The translations under genes were made by a program, and so were the position numbers. 11,860 nucleotides of DNA. Origin: Candidatus Avipropionibacterium avicola. Lineage in GTDB: Bacteria > Actinomycetota > Actinomycetes > Propionibacteriales > Propionibacteriaceae. Position 1 is the first letter of the stretch; each line of letters opens with the position of its first letter. The stretch is from positions 1 to 11,860 of the forward strand of contig DVLP01000018.1 of NCBI GenBank assembly GCA_018715445.1. Reading direction: 5' to 3'. The notes beneath the pieces were generated by a model. That model did not search any database, had not been told where the DNA came from, and was given only the letters and a program-made list of their open reading frames with translations. Below, piece by piece: positions 1 through 7,367 of this stretch.

Positions 1-264
1 CTGACCGGCGACGCGGCCGAGTTGGGGCCCTGGCTGGCGTCCCATCGTGACGTGAACGCGCTGGACCTCACCGGTGCCGATGCAGAGCTGCGCACCGAGT
101 TGGCCACGGCCGCTGCGCCGACCGTCAAGCGGGTCCATGTGCCACGCCGCGAGCCTGACTTCCACGGGCCCGCCGGCACCGCGCGCCTGCGGGCCTTCCT
201 GGAGATCAAGACCGTCTGGCACCCGGTGGGTGCGCCCTCGCTCTCCGGAGGCGGAGGCTACTGA
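1..264 (+). CDS. Aldehyde dehydrogenase family protein, C-terminal fragment (5' end outside window)
   Basis: The frame is open from base 1 and stops with TGA at 262-264, giving the last 87 residues of a longer protein. Near the end it reads FLEIKTVWHPVG, and it finishes in a glycine-rich SGGGGY tail. From memory, the ExKTVWHPxG block near the C-terminus is typical of an actinobacterial branch of the NAD(P)-dependent aldehyde dehydrogenase family, where it follows the catalytic domain. The catalytic cysteine and NAD-binding regions lie outside the window, so activity and substrate cannot be judged. A TTG at 22 could open a short ORF, but coding sequence continues upstream of it without a stop, so it is not the real start. 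The gene ends 63 bp before the regulator gene, which has its own promoter, so the two are probably not co-regulated. The family call rests on one C-terminal motif. Confidence 0.6.
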   Translation: MTGDAAELGPWLASHRDVNALDLTGADAELRTELATAAAPTVKRVHVPRREPDFHGPAGTARLRAFLEIKTVWHPVGAPSLSGGGGY

Positions 265-290
265 GCGGCATGACTGGAACAACTCTTATA

Positions 291-305
291 TTTGAATGAT
301 TCCAA
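291..305 (+). promoter_or_regulatory. Candidate Fur/PerR-type operator, 7-1-7 dyad
   Basis: TTTGAATGATTCCAA is a 15-bp inverted repeat with a central G; 6 of 7 base pairs match between the arms. It agrees with the Bacillus PerR box (TTATAAT-n-ATTATAA) at 10 of 14 arm positions. It also resembles, from memory, the AT-rich FurA operator upstream of mycobacterial furA. It overlaps the -35 hexamer at 292-297, where a bound repressor would block RNA polymerase, which fits autoregulation by the downstream Fur-family protein. Confidence 0.7.
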
Positions 306-327
306 ACAAAGGTGTAGGGTCATTGCC
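292..327 (+). promoter_or_regulatory. Promoter of the Fur-family regulator / catalase operon, probably leaderless
   Basis: A -35 TTGAAT (292-297) and a -10 TAGGGT (315-320) are separated by exactly 17 bp. Seven bases lie between the -10 and the ATG at 328, so transcription is predicted to start at or next to the A of the start codon. No convincing Shine-Dalgarno sequence precedes that ATG, as expected for a leaderless mRNA. Confidence 0.65.
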
Positions 328-768
328 ATGAGGACGCCACAGCAGACCGAGCTCACCGATCAGGTGCGACGCTCGGGCCTGCGTGCCACGGCGGGCCGGG
401 TCGCCACCTTGGACTACGTGACCGCTCACCCTCACAGCACGAGCGCCGAGATCCACGCCGGGCTCTCCGGGCGTCTGCCGACGATGTCGATGCAGTCGAT
501 CCACAATGCCGTCAACGACATGACCGAGAAGGGTCTGTTGCGCAAGCTCGAGCTGCCGGGCGCGGCCCGCTACGAGACCCGGACCGGCGACAACCACCAC
601 CACATCCGCTGCATCAAGTGCGGACGGCTCGAGGATGTCGACTGCGTGGTCGGCGAGGCCCCCTGCCTGGACCTCGAGCACCGCGAGGCCATGCCTGTGG
701 TGTTGAGCGCCGACGTGACGTTCCAGGCCGTCTGTGCCGACTGCCTCGCTGCAGAGGAGGCCTCCTGA
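328..768 (+). CDS. furA: Fur-family peroxide-responsive regulator (CatR/FurA, PerR-like)
   Basis: This 146-aa protein has the usual Fur-family length. An N-terminal winged helix (about residues 10-80) precedes a metal-binding dimerisation domain. Two CxxC pairs (C95/C98 and C136/C139) should hold the structural zinc. By alignment from memory with Bacillus PerR, the regulatory metal ligands are H36, E83 (Asp in PerR), H90, H92 and D103. Asp rather than Glu at the D103 position is the PerR-type state associated with peroxide sensing by metal-catalysed histidine oxidation. The ATG at 328 is preferred over the in-frame TTG at 292 because the promoter and operator cover 291-320. The catalase gene follows after 73 bp, matching the Streptomyces CatR-CatA arrangement. 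It is expected to repress its own operon until peroxide inactivates it. Iron or zinc sensing is less likely. The symbol is a family-level choice; catR would serve equally. Confidence 0.85.
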   Translation: MRTPQQTELTDQVRRSGLRATAGRVATLDYVTAHPHSTSAEIHAGLSGRLPTMSMQSIHNAVNDMTEKGLLRKLELPGAARYETRTGDNHHHIRCIKCGRLEDVDCVVGEAPCLDLEHREAMPVVLSADVTFQAVCADCLAAEEAS

Positions 769-829
769 CCGTTTCGCCCGTACACCCCGATCTCTGATTT
801 CCACTCCTGCCCAGGAGACCGACCCGACC

Positions 830-836
830 GGAAGGA
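830..836 (+). promoter_or_regulatory. Ribosome binding site of the catalase gene
   Basis: GGAAGGA lies 5 nt before the ATG at 842. It fixes that start against the longer open frame reaching back to 734, which overlaps the end of the regulator gene. Confidence 0.8.
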
Positions 837-841
837 CAATC

Positions 842-2308
842 ATGACCACCACTGATCCCACCAAGGCCTCGACGACCGAGTCCGGTGCACCCCGTGAGTC
901 CGACGCGCACTCGCTGAGCGTCGGCAGCGACGGACCGCTGCTGCTGCACGACGTCGCCCTGGTCGAGAAGCTGGCCCGCTTCGACCGCGAACGCGTCCCG
1001 GAGCGCAGCCCCCACGCGAAGGGCTCCGGAGCCTTCGGCGAGTTCGAGGTCCTCGAGGACGTGAGCCGCTGGACCAAGGCCGACTTCCTGCAGCCCGGGC
1101 GCAAGACGCGCATGTTGGCCCGGTTCTCCACCGTGGCCGGCGAGCTCGGCTCCCCGGACTCGTGGCGCGACGTCCGCGGGTTCGCGCTGAAGTTCTACAC
1201 CGACGAAGGAAACTTCGACATGGTCGGCAACAACACGCCGATCTTCTTCGTCCGTGACCCGATGAAGTTCCCCGACTTCATCCACTCGCAGAAGCGCACC
1301 CCCGACTCCGGTCTGCGCTCGGCCAACATGCAGTGGGACTTCTGGACCAACTCACCCGAGTCGGCCCACCAGGTGTCCTACCTGATGGGTGATCGTGGTC
1401 TGCCGCGTACCTGGCGCCACATGAACGGCTACTCCTCGCACACCTACATGTGGGTGAACGCCGAGGGCGAGAAGTTCTGGGTGCAGTACCACTTCCACAC
1501 CGACCAGGGCGTGGAGAACATGACGAACGAGGAAGCCGCCCAGCTGGCCGCCGAGGACGCCGACGTGCACCGTCGCGACCTGTTCGAGGCGATCGCCCGC
1601 GGTGACTTCCCGAGCTGGACGCTCTCGGTCCAGGTCATGCCGTACGAGGAGGCGAAGGCGTACCGGTTCAACCCGTTCGACCTGACCAAGACCTGGTCCA
1701 AGAAGGACTACCCGCTGCACACGGTGGGCCGGTTCACCCTCAACGAGAACCCGGTCAACCACTTCGCCCAGATCGAGCAGGCGGCCTTCAGCCCGAGCAA
1801 CACCGTGCCGGGCACCGGGGTCTCGCCGGACAAGATGCTGCTGGGGCGGGTGTTCTCCTACCCCGATGCCCAGCGGCACCGGATCGGCACCAACTTCAAC
1901 CAGTTGCCGGTCAACCAGCCGATCACCGCGACCAACTCCTACGACAAGGAGGGGTCGATGCAGTACCACCACTCCGGTGACGCGCCGGTCTATGCACCGA
2001 ACTCGTACGGGCGGTCCTACCAGGACACCCAGGGCCCGGTGCAGAACGGCTGGGAGGCCGACGGCGAACTCGTTCGCTCGGCCTACTCCCTGCACGCCGA
2101 GGACGATGACTTCGGCCAGGCCCACACCCTGGTCCGCGAGGTCTACTCCGACGAGCAGCGGGACCGTCTGGTCGAGACGGTCACCGGCAGCCTGATCCCC
2201 GAGGTGCAGGAGCCGGTCCTGTCGAAGGTCTTCCAGTACTGGAAGAACATCGACGCCGAGGTCGGCCAGCGCATCGAGGACCTCTACCGCGAGAAGACCA
2301 AGGCCTGA
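842..2308 (+). CDS. katA: Monofunctional haem catalase, clade 3
   Basis: The enzyme disproportionates hydrogen peroxide to water and oxygen in the cytoplasm. It is 488 aa long, the normal small-subunit clade-3 size. The distal catalytic histidine is H58 in the [11 protein letters not shown] block. The catalytic asparagine is in VGNNTPIFF (N130/N131). The proximal haem ligand is Y340 in the [12 protein letters not shown] block (RxFxYxDxxR). The N-terminal stretch with [12 protein letters not shown] is typical of the family. All key residues are present and there is no secretion signal. Translation starts at ATG 842 behind a good ribosome binding site. The gene follows the Fur-family regulator by 73 bp with no obvious operator or promoter of its own in the gap, so it is probably transcribed from the peroxide-controlled promoter. 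It is not a bifunctional KatG, the partner usual for FurA in mycobacteria. It ends at a strong hairpin. Confidence 0.96.
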   Translation: MTTTDPTKASTTESGAPRESDAHSLSVGSDGPLLLHDVALVEKLARFDRERVPERSPHAKGSGAFGEFEVLEDVSRWTKADFLQPGRKTRMLARFSTVAGELGSPDSWRDVRGFALKFYTDEGNFDMVGNNTPIFFVRDPMKFPDFIHSQKRTPDSGLRSANMQWDFWTNSPESAHQVSYLMGDRGLPRTWRHMNGYSSHTYMWVNAEGEKFWVQYHFHTDQGVENMTNEEAAQLAAEDADVHRRDLFEAIARGDFPSWTLSVQVMPYEEAKAYRFNPFDLTKTWSKKDYPLHTVGRFTLNENPVNHFAQIEQAAFSPSNTVPGTGVSPDKMLLGRVFSYPDAQRHRIGTNFNQLPVNQPITATNSYDKEGSMQYHHSGDAPVYAPNSYGRSYQDTQGPVQNGWEADGELVRSAYSLHAEDDDFGQAHTLVREVYSDEQRDRLVETVTGSLIPEVQEPVLSKVFQYWKNIDAEVGQRIEDLYREKTKA

Positions 2309-2321
2309 TCCGTCCAGACCT

Positions 2322-2358
2322 CACGAAGGCCCTGACCACCACGGTCAGGGCCTTCGTG
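2322..2358. terminator. Bidirectional terminator between convergent genes
   Basis: A perfect inverted repeat: a 16-bp left arm (2322-2337, CACGAAGGCCCTGACC), a 5-nt loop (2338-2342), and the exact complement at 2343-2358. It begins 13 bp after the catalase stop and ends 16 bp before the stop of the convergent binding-protein gene, so it can serve both transcripts. There is no U-tract, which is common for actinobacterial terminators. Confidence 0.85.
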
Positions 2359-2374
2359 CATCCGTACGTCCTGC

Positions 2375-4027
2375 TCAGGCCGGCAGCTCCTCGAGGGCAG
2401 CCTGGTACTCCTCACGAACCTTGTCGCCACCGGCCTTGCGCCAACCGTCCACGGCTTCGGCCAACGCGCTGACCTGTGAGCGCCCGGTGATGACGTCGGA
2501 GACGGTGTCGGCGATCTTCTGGCTGGCGGCCGAGGTCCTGGACTCGGTCGGTGAGTACACGCCCTGGGTCGGATCGACGAGCTGGTTGTCGACATTGTCG
2601 CTCTGGTAGTCGTGCAGCATCTTCACCATGTCGGGGGCCCCGTTCTGGGCATAGAGCACATCCGGCCCGCCGGCGACAAATCTCAACGACATGCCGGTGA
2701 CCTCCGAGGAGCCCCGCTCGGTCAGCACCGGCTCACCGTCGGTGATGGTGTGGTCGTCCCCCTCGACCCCGTAGGTCCGCAGGAAGTTCTCCTCGCTGCC
2801 GAAGGGTGCTGAGCACCAGTCGATCACCCGCAGGCATTCCTTGACCCGCTCGACCTCGCCCTTCTTCACAAAGGTCAGGAAGTCCGTGGGTCCGAGCGTG
2901 TACTGCGCCCCCTTCCCCCCTTCAGCCAGGAAGGGCGACATCAGCCCCACATCGAAGTTGACCTCTCCGCGGACGGTGTAGCGGACGAAGTTGTCGCTGA
3001 ACAGCGCAATCGTGCCGTTGGCGAACAACGGCTCGACCTCGAGCGACGAGCCACCCACGTCCGGGTGCCACCATCCGTTCTTCCAGGTGTCGGCGATGTA
3101 GGCGATCGCTGCCTCCCACTCCTCGGTCTCGAAGTCGCGGGTCAACGCGCCGTCGCTCTCCTGGCGCCAGCCGTTGGGGACCGAGAACATCGGGAAGAAG
3201 AGGTGCTCCAGCCACGAACTGGTGGCCGCCATGGCATACCGCCGACCGGGGCCGTTGGTGACGGCCTTGCAGAGCTCCTCGAACTCCTCCTTGTTGGTCG
3301 GCTCGGGATTGGCGCCGGCCTCCTCGATGATGTCAGGACGGGTGAAGATCGGACCTGCCGTACGGATCCTCAGCGTCGGGGTGGCGTGGATCTTGCCCGC
3401 CACCACGGCAGCCTCCCAGGCCTGCTGCGGCAGACGGGCCAGGTTGGGATAGTCCGCGACAGCGCCACCGGACAGCAGCTCGGTGAGGTCGGCGAACTTG
3501 TCCTGGACCACCGATTCGTAGCCCCGCAGTCGCCACGCCGAGGCCGTGTGCATCGTCACGATGTCCGGGATGTCGTTGCCGGTGAGCATCGCGGCCAGCT
3601 TGGTGTCGAAGTCGGTCGGGACCAGGGTCGGTTTGAGGTTGACGTTCAGTGCCTCGTTGATCGCCTGCCAGTAAGCGTTCCGCTTCACCGCCGGCGGTGG
3701 CGGGCTGTAGGTGATGACGAAGACACTCAGGTCACCGCCGGTCCCGACATCGCCGTCGACCGTCGTCACCCGGTCGGCCCCGTCGGGATAGCCGAAGTAA
3801 CCGGGGGCGATCAGCGAGTCGAGGTCACCGGGCAGATCCGGAGACACCTCGGGGAAGGCAATGTGGTCCGGCAGGACCGAGGTGTCACCACCTCCCCCGG
3901 TCTGCGGGCGATCCTGACTGCTGCCACCGCAACCGGCCAGCCCGGCCCCGGTCGCCGCGGCGGCCAGACCTCCCAGTGCCAGCAGCGATCGACGGTTCAT
4001 CGTCATGGACGTGGTCGTTGTCATCAT
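2375..4027 (-). CDS. ABC transporter solute-binding lipoprotein (LplA/YtcQ-like), Tat-exported
   Basis: This 550-aa protein is the extracytoplasmic sugar receptor of a CUT1-type importer. Its N-terminus carries a twin-arginine signal (NRRSLLALGG, residues 11-20) and a lipobox LAGC with the lipidated cysteine at C33. The mature protein is acidic and mixed alpha/beta, with aromatic-rich blocks (for example WKNGWWHPDV and VIDWCSAPFGSEEN) typical of large family-1 oligosaccharide-binding proteins. It exceeds the common 420-aa receptors, as LplA/YtcQ homologues do. The start is ambiguous: ATGs at 4027 and 4024 follow GAGAGGA at 3 and 6 nt, so the second has better spacing, and a third Met precedes the RR motif. 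It is the last gene of the operon, 39 bp after the second permease. The oligosaccharide specificity cannot be read from the sequence. Confidence 0.9.
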   Translation of the reverse strand: MMTTTTSMTMNRRSLLALGGLAAAATGAGLAGCGGSSQDRPQTGGGGDTSVLPDHIAFPEVSPDLPGDLDSLIAPGYFGYPDGADRVTTVDGDVGTGGDLSVFVITYSPPPPAVKRNAYWQAINEALNVNLKPTLVPTDFDTKLAAMLTGNDIPDIVTMHTASAWRLRGYESVVQDKFADLTELLSGGAVADYPNLARLPQQAWEAAVVAGKIHATPTLRIRTAGPIFTRPDIIEEAGANPEPTNKEEFEELCKAVTNGPGRRYAMAATSSWLEHLFFPMFSVPNGWRQESDGALTRDFETEEWEAAIAYIADTWKNGWWHPDVGGSSLEVEPLFANGTIALFSDNFVRYTVRGEVNFDVGLMSPFLAEGGKGAQYTLGPTDFLTFVKKGEVERVKECLRVIDWCSAPFGSEENFLRTYGVEGDDHTITDGEPVLTERGSSEVTGMSLRFVAGGPDVLYAQNGAPDMVKMLHDYQSDNVDNQLVDPTQGVYSPTESRTSAASQKIADTVSDVITGRSQVSALAEAVDGWRKAGGDKVREEYQAALEELPA

Positions 4028-4066
4028 TGATCCTCTCGAGCGTGACGTCGATGTCGTACGGAGCGG

Positions 4067-4960
4067 TCATCCCTTGACAGCCCCGGTGAGCACCCCGCTG
4101 CGGAAGTGCCGTTGGATGAAGGGGTAGACACAGGCGATCGGGATGATCGCCAGCACGACGACCGCCATCTGGAGCGACTGGGCCGGAGGCAGCTCCCCGA
4201 CCTCCGCAGCCTCCTTGGCCAACGGAGTCCCCTGCAGGACATAGGTGCGCAGCACCAACTGGAGCGGCCACTTGGCCGAGTCGTTCAGGTACAGCAGTGC
4301 GCTGAAGAAGGCGTTCCAGTAGCCGACCGCATAGAAGAGTCCGACCACCGCCACCACCGCCTTGGACAGGGGCAGCACGATCTGCAGCAGGACGCGCCAC
4401 TCCCCGGCCCCGTCGATCCGGGCACTGTCGAGAAGCTCACCGGGGACGCCCTGGAAGAAGCCTCGGATGATCACCAGGTTGAAGGCGCTGATCGCCGTCG
4501 GCAGGATGAGGGACCAGTAGCTGTCGAGCAGGTTGAGCTCCTTCACCATCAGGTACACCGGGATCATCCCCGGCGTGAACAGGAAGGTGAACAGGACCAT
4601 CATCAACAAGAACCGTTGCCCGATCATCTGGCGGCGGGTGAGCGCATAGGCCGCCAGCACCGTCGAGGAGAGCGAAACGGCGGTCCCGACCAGGGTGACC
4701 CCGACGCTGACCAGGATCGCTCGGGTCACCACCCCACCGGCCAACACCGATCGGTACGCCTCCAGGGTCGGCTCCCGAGGGATCAGGACATAGCCGCCGG
4801 CTCGATCGATCTCTGCCTGCGAAGCCAGACTCGTCGACACCACGACCAACATGGGGACCACGACCACAGCGACGATCAGCAGCAGCGTGACGGCCTTCAA
4901 CAGCTGCGTCAGCCAAGTCGGACGCTCCGCCCACACCGGGCGCTCATTCCTACGCGTCAC
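4067..4960 (-). CDS. Carbohydrate ABC transporter permease, LplC/YtcP (MalG) type
   Basis: This 297-aa inner-membrane subunit has about six hydrophobic segments: approximately residues 22-42, 80-104, 116-137, 148-166, 200-222 and a last one before the C-terminal PFIQRHF block. The cytoplasmic EAA loop, which docks the ATPase, is visible at about 175-197 (ELLDSARIDGAGEWRVL... through VLPLSK). The ending in FRSGVLTGAVKG matches the MalG-type C-terminus of this family. Translation starts at GTG 4960, with GGGGGTG 8 nt upstream. The first 11 bp overlap the 3' end of the preceding permease gene, which indicates translational coupling and a heterodimeric channel. The binding protein follows after 39 bp. 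No ATPase gene is linked. Confidence 0.93.
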   Translation of the reverse strand: MTRRNERPVWAERPTWLTQLLKAVTLLLIVAVVVVPMLVVVSTSLASQAEIDRAGGYVLIPREPTLEAYRSVLAGGVVTRAILVSVGVTLVGTAVSLSSTVLAAYALTRRQMIGQRFLLMMVLFTFLFTPGMIPVYLMVKELNLLDSYWSLILPTAISAFNLVIIRGFFQGVPGELLDSARIDGAGEWRVLLQIVLPLSKAVVAVVGLFYAVGYWNAFFSALLYLNDSAKWPLQLVLRTYVLQGTPLAKEAAEVGELPPAQSLQMAVVVLAIIPIACVYPFIQRHFRSGVLTGAVKG

Positions 4961-5891
4961 GCGAGTACACCCCCGCTTCGCCGAGCAGGTGTGCGGCCTT
5001 GTTGGCGGCCAGGATCAGGGCCAGGCCCACGACGCCCTTGAGCAGACCCGCCGCGACGCCGATGCTCCAGTCGCCGTTGACCACACCACGGAAGTAGACA
5101 TAGGTGTCCAACACCTCGGCCGCCGCCGGTCCCACATTGTCGCGCTGCAGCAGGAGTTGCTCGAATCCCACGCTGAGCGAGGTCCCGAGCTGCATGATCA
5201 GCAGCAGCACGATGATGGGACGCACACCGGGCAGGGTGATGTGCCAGGTACGACGCCAGGCGCTGGCCCCGTCGACCGCGGCCGACTCGTACAGGGAGTG
5301 GTCGATGTTGGACAGCGCGGCCAGGAAGATGATCGTGCCCCACCCGGCGTCCTTCCAGACACCCTGCCCGACGACCAGGAGCTTGAAGGTCTCGGGGATC
5401 CCCATGATGTTGATCGGTCCCCCACCCAAGCTCTGGACCACATCGGCGGTCAGCCCGGTCCCACCGAGCATCCGCTCGAAGATGGCCACCACGATCACCC
5501 AGGACAGGAAGTGCGGGAGGTAGATGACCGACTGGACGAATCCTCGGATGTACGGAGACAGCACGCTGTGCAACAACAGTGCCAGGAGGATCGGGACGGG
5601 GAAGGAGAAGAGCAGTTGGAGGGCCGTGATCTGCAAGGTGTTGACCAGTGCCCGCCAGAAGTCCGGGTCGGAGAACAGGGTGTGGAAGTTCTGCAGACCG
5701 ACCCAGGTCGTCTCGCTCCAGCGCAGGTAGGGGATGTAGTCCATGAAGGCGACCACATTGCCCACCAGCGGGGCGTAGACGAAGAGCACGAGCAGCACAC
5801 AGGTGGGCACGACCATGACCAGCAACGAGGCGTCGCGGCGCACACGCCCCCACACACCCAAGCGGGGTGCGGCCGTCCTCACGCTGTGCAT
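4950..5891 (-). CDS. Carbohydrate ABC transporter permease, LplB/YteP (MalF) type
   Basis: This 313-aa inner-membrane permease is the first channel subunit. Hydrophobic segments occur at about residues 22-45, 83-112, 125-141, 170-195, 224-242 and near the C-terminus. The EAA loop is at about 201-222 (YESAAVDGASAWRRTWHITLP). The short N-terminus before the first helix matches LplB/YteP rather than the extended MalF form. The ATG at 5891 is chosen because GGTGGAG lies just upstream; the frame stays open to 6005, but that extension overlaps the end of the preceding gene and is low-complexity. The start lies 10 bp after the stop of the unknown-function gene, and the 3' end overlaps the next permease by 11 bp, so the four genes form one tight operon. 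Confidence 0.93.
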   Translation of the reverse strand: MHSVRTAAPRLGVWGRVRRDASLLVMVVPTCVLLVLFVYAPLVGNVVAFMDYIPYLRWSETTWVGLQNFHTLFSDPDFWRALVNTLQITALQLLFSFPVPILLALLLHSVLSPYIRGFVQSVIYLPHFLSWVIVVAIFERMLGGTGLTADVVQSLGGGPINIMGIPETFKLLVVGQGVWKDAGWGTIIFLAALSNIDHSLYESAAVDGASAWRRTWHITLPGVRPIIVLLLIMQLGTSLSVGFEQLLLQRDNVGPAAAEVLDTYVYFRGVVNGDWSIGVAAGLLKGVVGLALILAANKAAHLLGEAGVYSRDA

Positions 5892-5901
5892 CAACTCCAC
5901 C

Positions 5902-7296
5902 TCAGGTGTAGACGAACTGGGCCGTGGCGGTGCCTGACACCGAGGGGACGAGTCGGATCCAGTGCGCGCTGAAGCCGGTCGGGAAGACCTCGCTGGCACA
6001 GCCACCCGGCTCGACGGTCAGCTCGCTGTGGCGGGCCCACCGTCCGGTGCCGGTGACGTCAATCTCCACCGTGACGTCCAGGCGATCCTCGCCGTCATTG
6101 GTCAGGTGCAGGCACTTGTGCTCGAACCCGGTCATCAGGTACGGATCGGACGCCACGCCGGCCTCCACCGCTGACTCCCACCACGGACCACCCCAGCCCT
6201 GCGGCTTGCCCCACTGCCACAGGTCATCGGTCTTGCCGAACCAGAGGTTCGCCTGCGGTTGGCCCGCCACCGGGTTGTTGTCGTTCAGCGGAGTGGTCTG
6301 GTCCCCCGCCATCACCAGCAGTCCGTTCCAGGAGCAGAAGTCGCCCACCACCCGCAGGTGCGAGGCCACCGGCCTGATCCCCCAGACCGCATCCGCGTAG
6401 GTGATCGACGGCAGCTCGTAGAACATCCCGCTGGCGTCCATCAACAGCCGCTCCGACTCCACCTCCCGGATCCGTGGCCATTCGGTGGTGAAGGCGTGGT
6501 CCTGGGTGTGGGTCGACTTCGGCAGGCGATACTGACGCCAGCCGGTGGTCGGCAGGTGCACCCACAGCAGCGCAGAGGCCCTGTCCTGCCCGACGGCGAA
6601 CAGGGCGTCACCCATGCCGTTGGCGGTGGCCAGCGTGTTGAACTGGGTGCGGGCCAGCGTGCGCCACTGCTCACCGTCCCACTCGGCGAGGCGGCCCTCG
6701 CTCTCACCGGTCCAGAAGTCGTCGTGGTAGTAGGAGTTGTTGACCACGACCACGCGACCGTTGCTGGTGCAGATGTCCTTGAAGTGGGGATAGCCGTGCA
6801 CCTGCAGGACGTCCAGCAGGTCGAAGAGCTGGGTGACCTCCAGGGTGTGGACGTCGACCTCGCAGAACTCACCCTCCATGCCGAGCATGTAGACCTTGTT
6901 GGCCGGGTCGTCCAGATGACGGGCGGTCCCGGTGATCCGGATGTCGACCAGATCGTCGATCGTCCGGACGGTGCCGTCGACATCGATCACGTGCGGCCCG
7001 ATGAACAGTTGCGAGGTCTCCTTGTGCACCAGTCGGTTGGCGTAGGTGCCGACCACGCTCTCGGGATGCTTGGTCACCTGCAGGTCGTCGTCAATGCTGA
7101 ACAGGCCCGTCCCGTCACCGGTCGGCGACTTGTGCGCCACGTAGGTCACGAACCACAACTTGTCCGCCCACGGCATCAACGCGCCGATGCCGGTCTCCGA
7201 TCGTCGTGGCAGGTGCTTGGCCTTCACGGCCAGACTCGGCACCACGCCACTGATCGCCACAGGTCCACTGATTCCCGCAGGTTGCCCCAATGCCAT
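5902..7296 (-). CDS. Conserved cytoplasmic protein of unknown function, beta-propeller-like, first gene of sugar-uptake operon
   Basis: This protein is 464 aa from ATG 7296. There is no signal peptide, lipobox or membrane segment, so it should be cytoplasmic. I do not recognise a named family, although I recall similar hypothetical proteins in polysaccharide-degrading bacteria. It is rich in short beta-strand units with Trp/Gly turns and alternating hydrophobics (about 38-52, 124-150, 170-215, 228-260, 283-296), which suggests a beta-propeller. Conspicuous blocks are HTQDHAFTTEWPRIREVE (263-280), GDFCSWNGLLVMAGDQTTP (318-336), LWFGKTDDLWQWGKPQGWGG (351-370) and SDPYLMTGF (383-391). The last 70 residues look like a beta-sandwich. 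The many His, Asp, Glu and Trp residues would suit a carbohydrate-active site. Its position directly before two permeases and a binding protein suggests that it processes the imported sugar. No clear Shine-Dalgarno precedes the chosen start; the frame is open to 7557, but that overlaps the regulator gene. Function is not assigned. Confidence 0.8.
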   Translation of the reverse strand: MALGQPAGISGPVAISGVVPSLAVKAKHLPRRSETGIGALMPWADKLWFVTYVAHKSPTGDGTGLFSIDDDLQVTKHPESVVGTYANRLVHKETSQLFIGPHVIDVDGTVRTIDDLVDIRITGTARHLDDPANKVYMLGMEGEFCEVDVHTLEVTQLFDLLDVLQVHGYPHFKDICTSNGRVVVVNNSYYHDDFWTGESEGRLAEWDGEQWRTLARTQFNTLATANGMGDALFAVGQDRASALLWVHLPTTGWRQYRLPKSTHTQDHAFTTEWPRIREVESERLLMDASGMFYELPSITYADAVWGIRPVASHLRVVGDFCSWNGLLVMAGDQTTPLNDNNPVAGQPQANLWFGKTDDLWQWGKPQGWGGPWWESAVEAGVASDPYLMTGFEHKCLHLTNDGEDRLDVTVEIDVTGTGRWARHSELTVEPGGCASEVFPTGFSAHWIRLVPSVSGTATAQFVYT

Positions 7297-7320
7297 GGGC
7301 GGGAGTGAATCGCACCCCGG

Positions 7321-7333
7321 CCGACACCGTCGG
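7321..7333. promoter_or_regulatory. Candidate operator, inverted repeat CCGAC-3-GTCGG
   Basis: CCGACACCGTCGG has perfect 5-bp arms around ACC. It covers the position where a -35 element for the leftward operon would sit relative to the TGCGATTCA sequence, so a bound protein could control that promoter. Such a short GC-rich dyad can arise by chance. Confidence 0.35.
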
Positions 7334-7367
7334 AGCCCAATCCCACGGTGCAGGTATTGCCCGACCA

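Noticed and set aside
22..264. Independent 80-aa ORF starting at TTG 22
   Set aside because: The frame is open to the window edge and the translation upstream reads smoothly, so this is the tail of a longer gene.
755..766. 12-bp perfect palindrome AGGAGGCCTCCT at the end of the regulator gene
   Set aside because: With no spacer it can form only a 4-bp stem, it lies inside coding sequence, and the downstream catalase should be co-transcribed, so a terminator or attenuator is not supported.
286..2125. Long minus-strand ORFs opposite the regulator and catalase genes (for example 286-1131, 614-1285, 1352-2125)
   Set aside because: They are antisense to strongly recognised genes, have low-complexity Arg/Gly/Val-rich translations, and have no family motifs. 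Such open frames are normal in high-GC DNA.
3065..5972. Long plus-strand ORFs across the transporter genes (3065-4030, 4106-5041, 4851-5972)
   Set aside because: They lie opposite well-supported binding-protein and permease genes. Their translations are rich in Asp, His, Gln and Arg with no recognisable domain, as expected of antisense shadow frames.
5892..6005. N-terminal extension of the first permease to 6005
   Set aside because: The extra 38 residues are Pro/Ser/Arg-rich and overlap the preceding gene. A good ribosome binding site precedes ATG 5891, and permeases of this family start shortly before the first helix.
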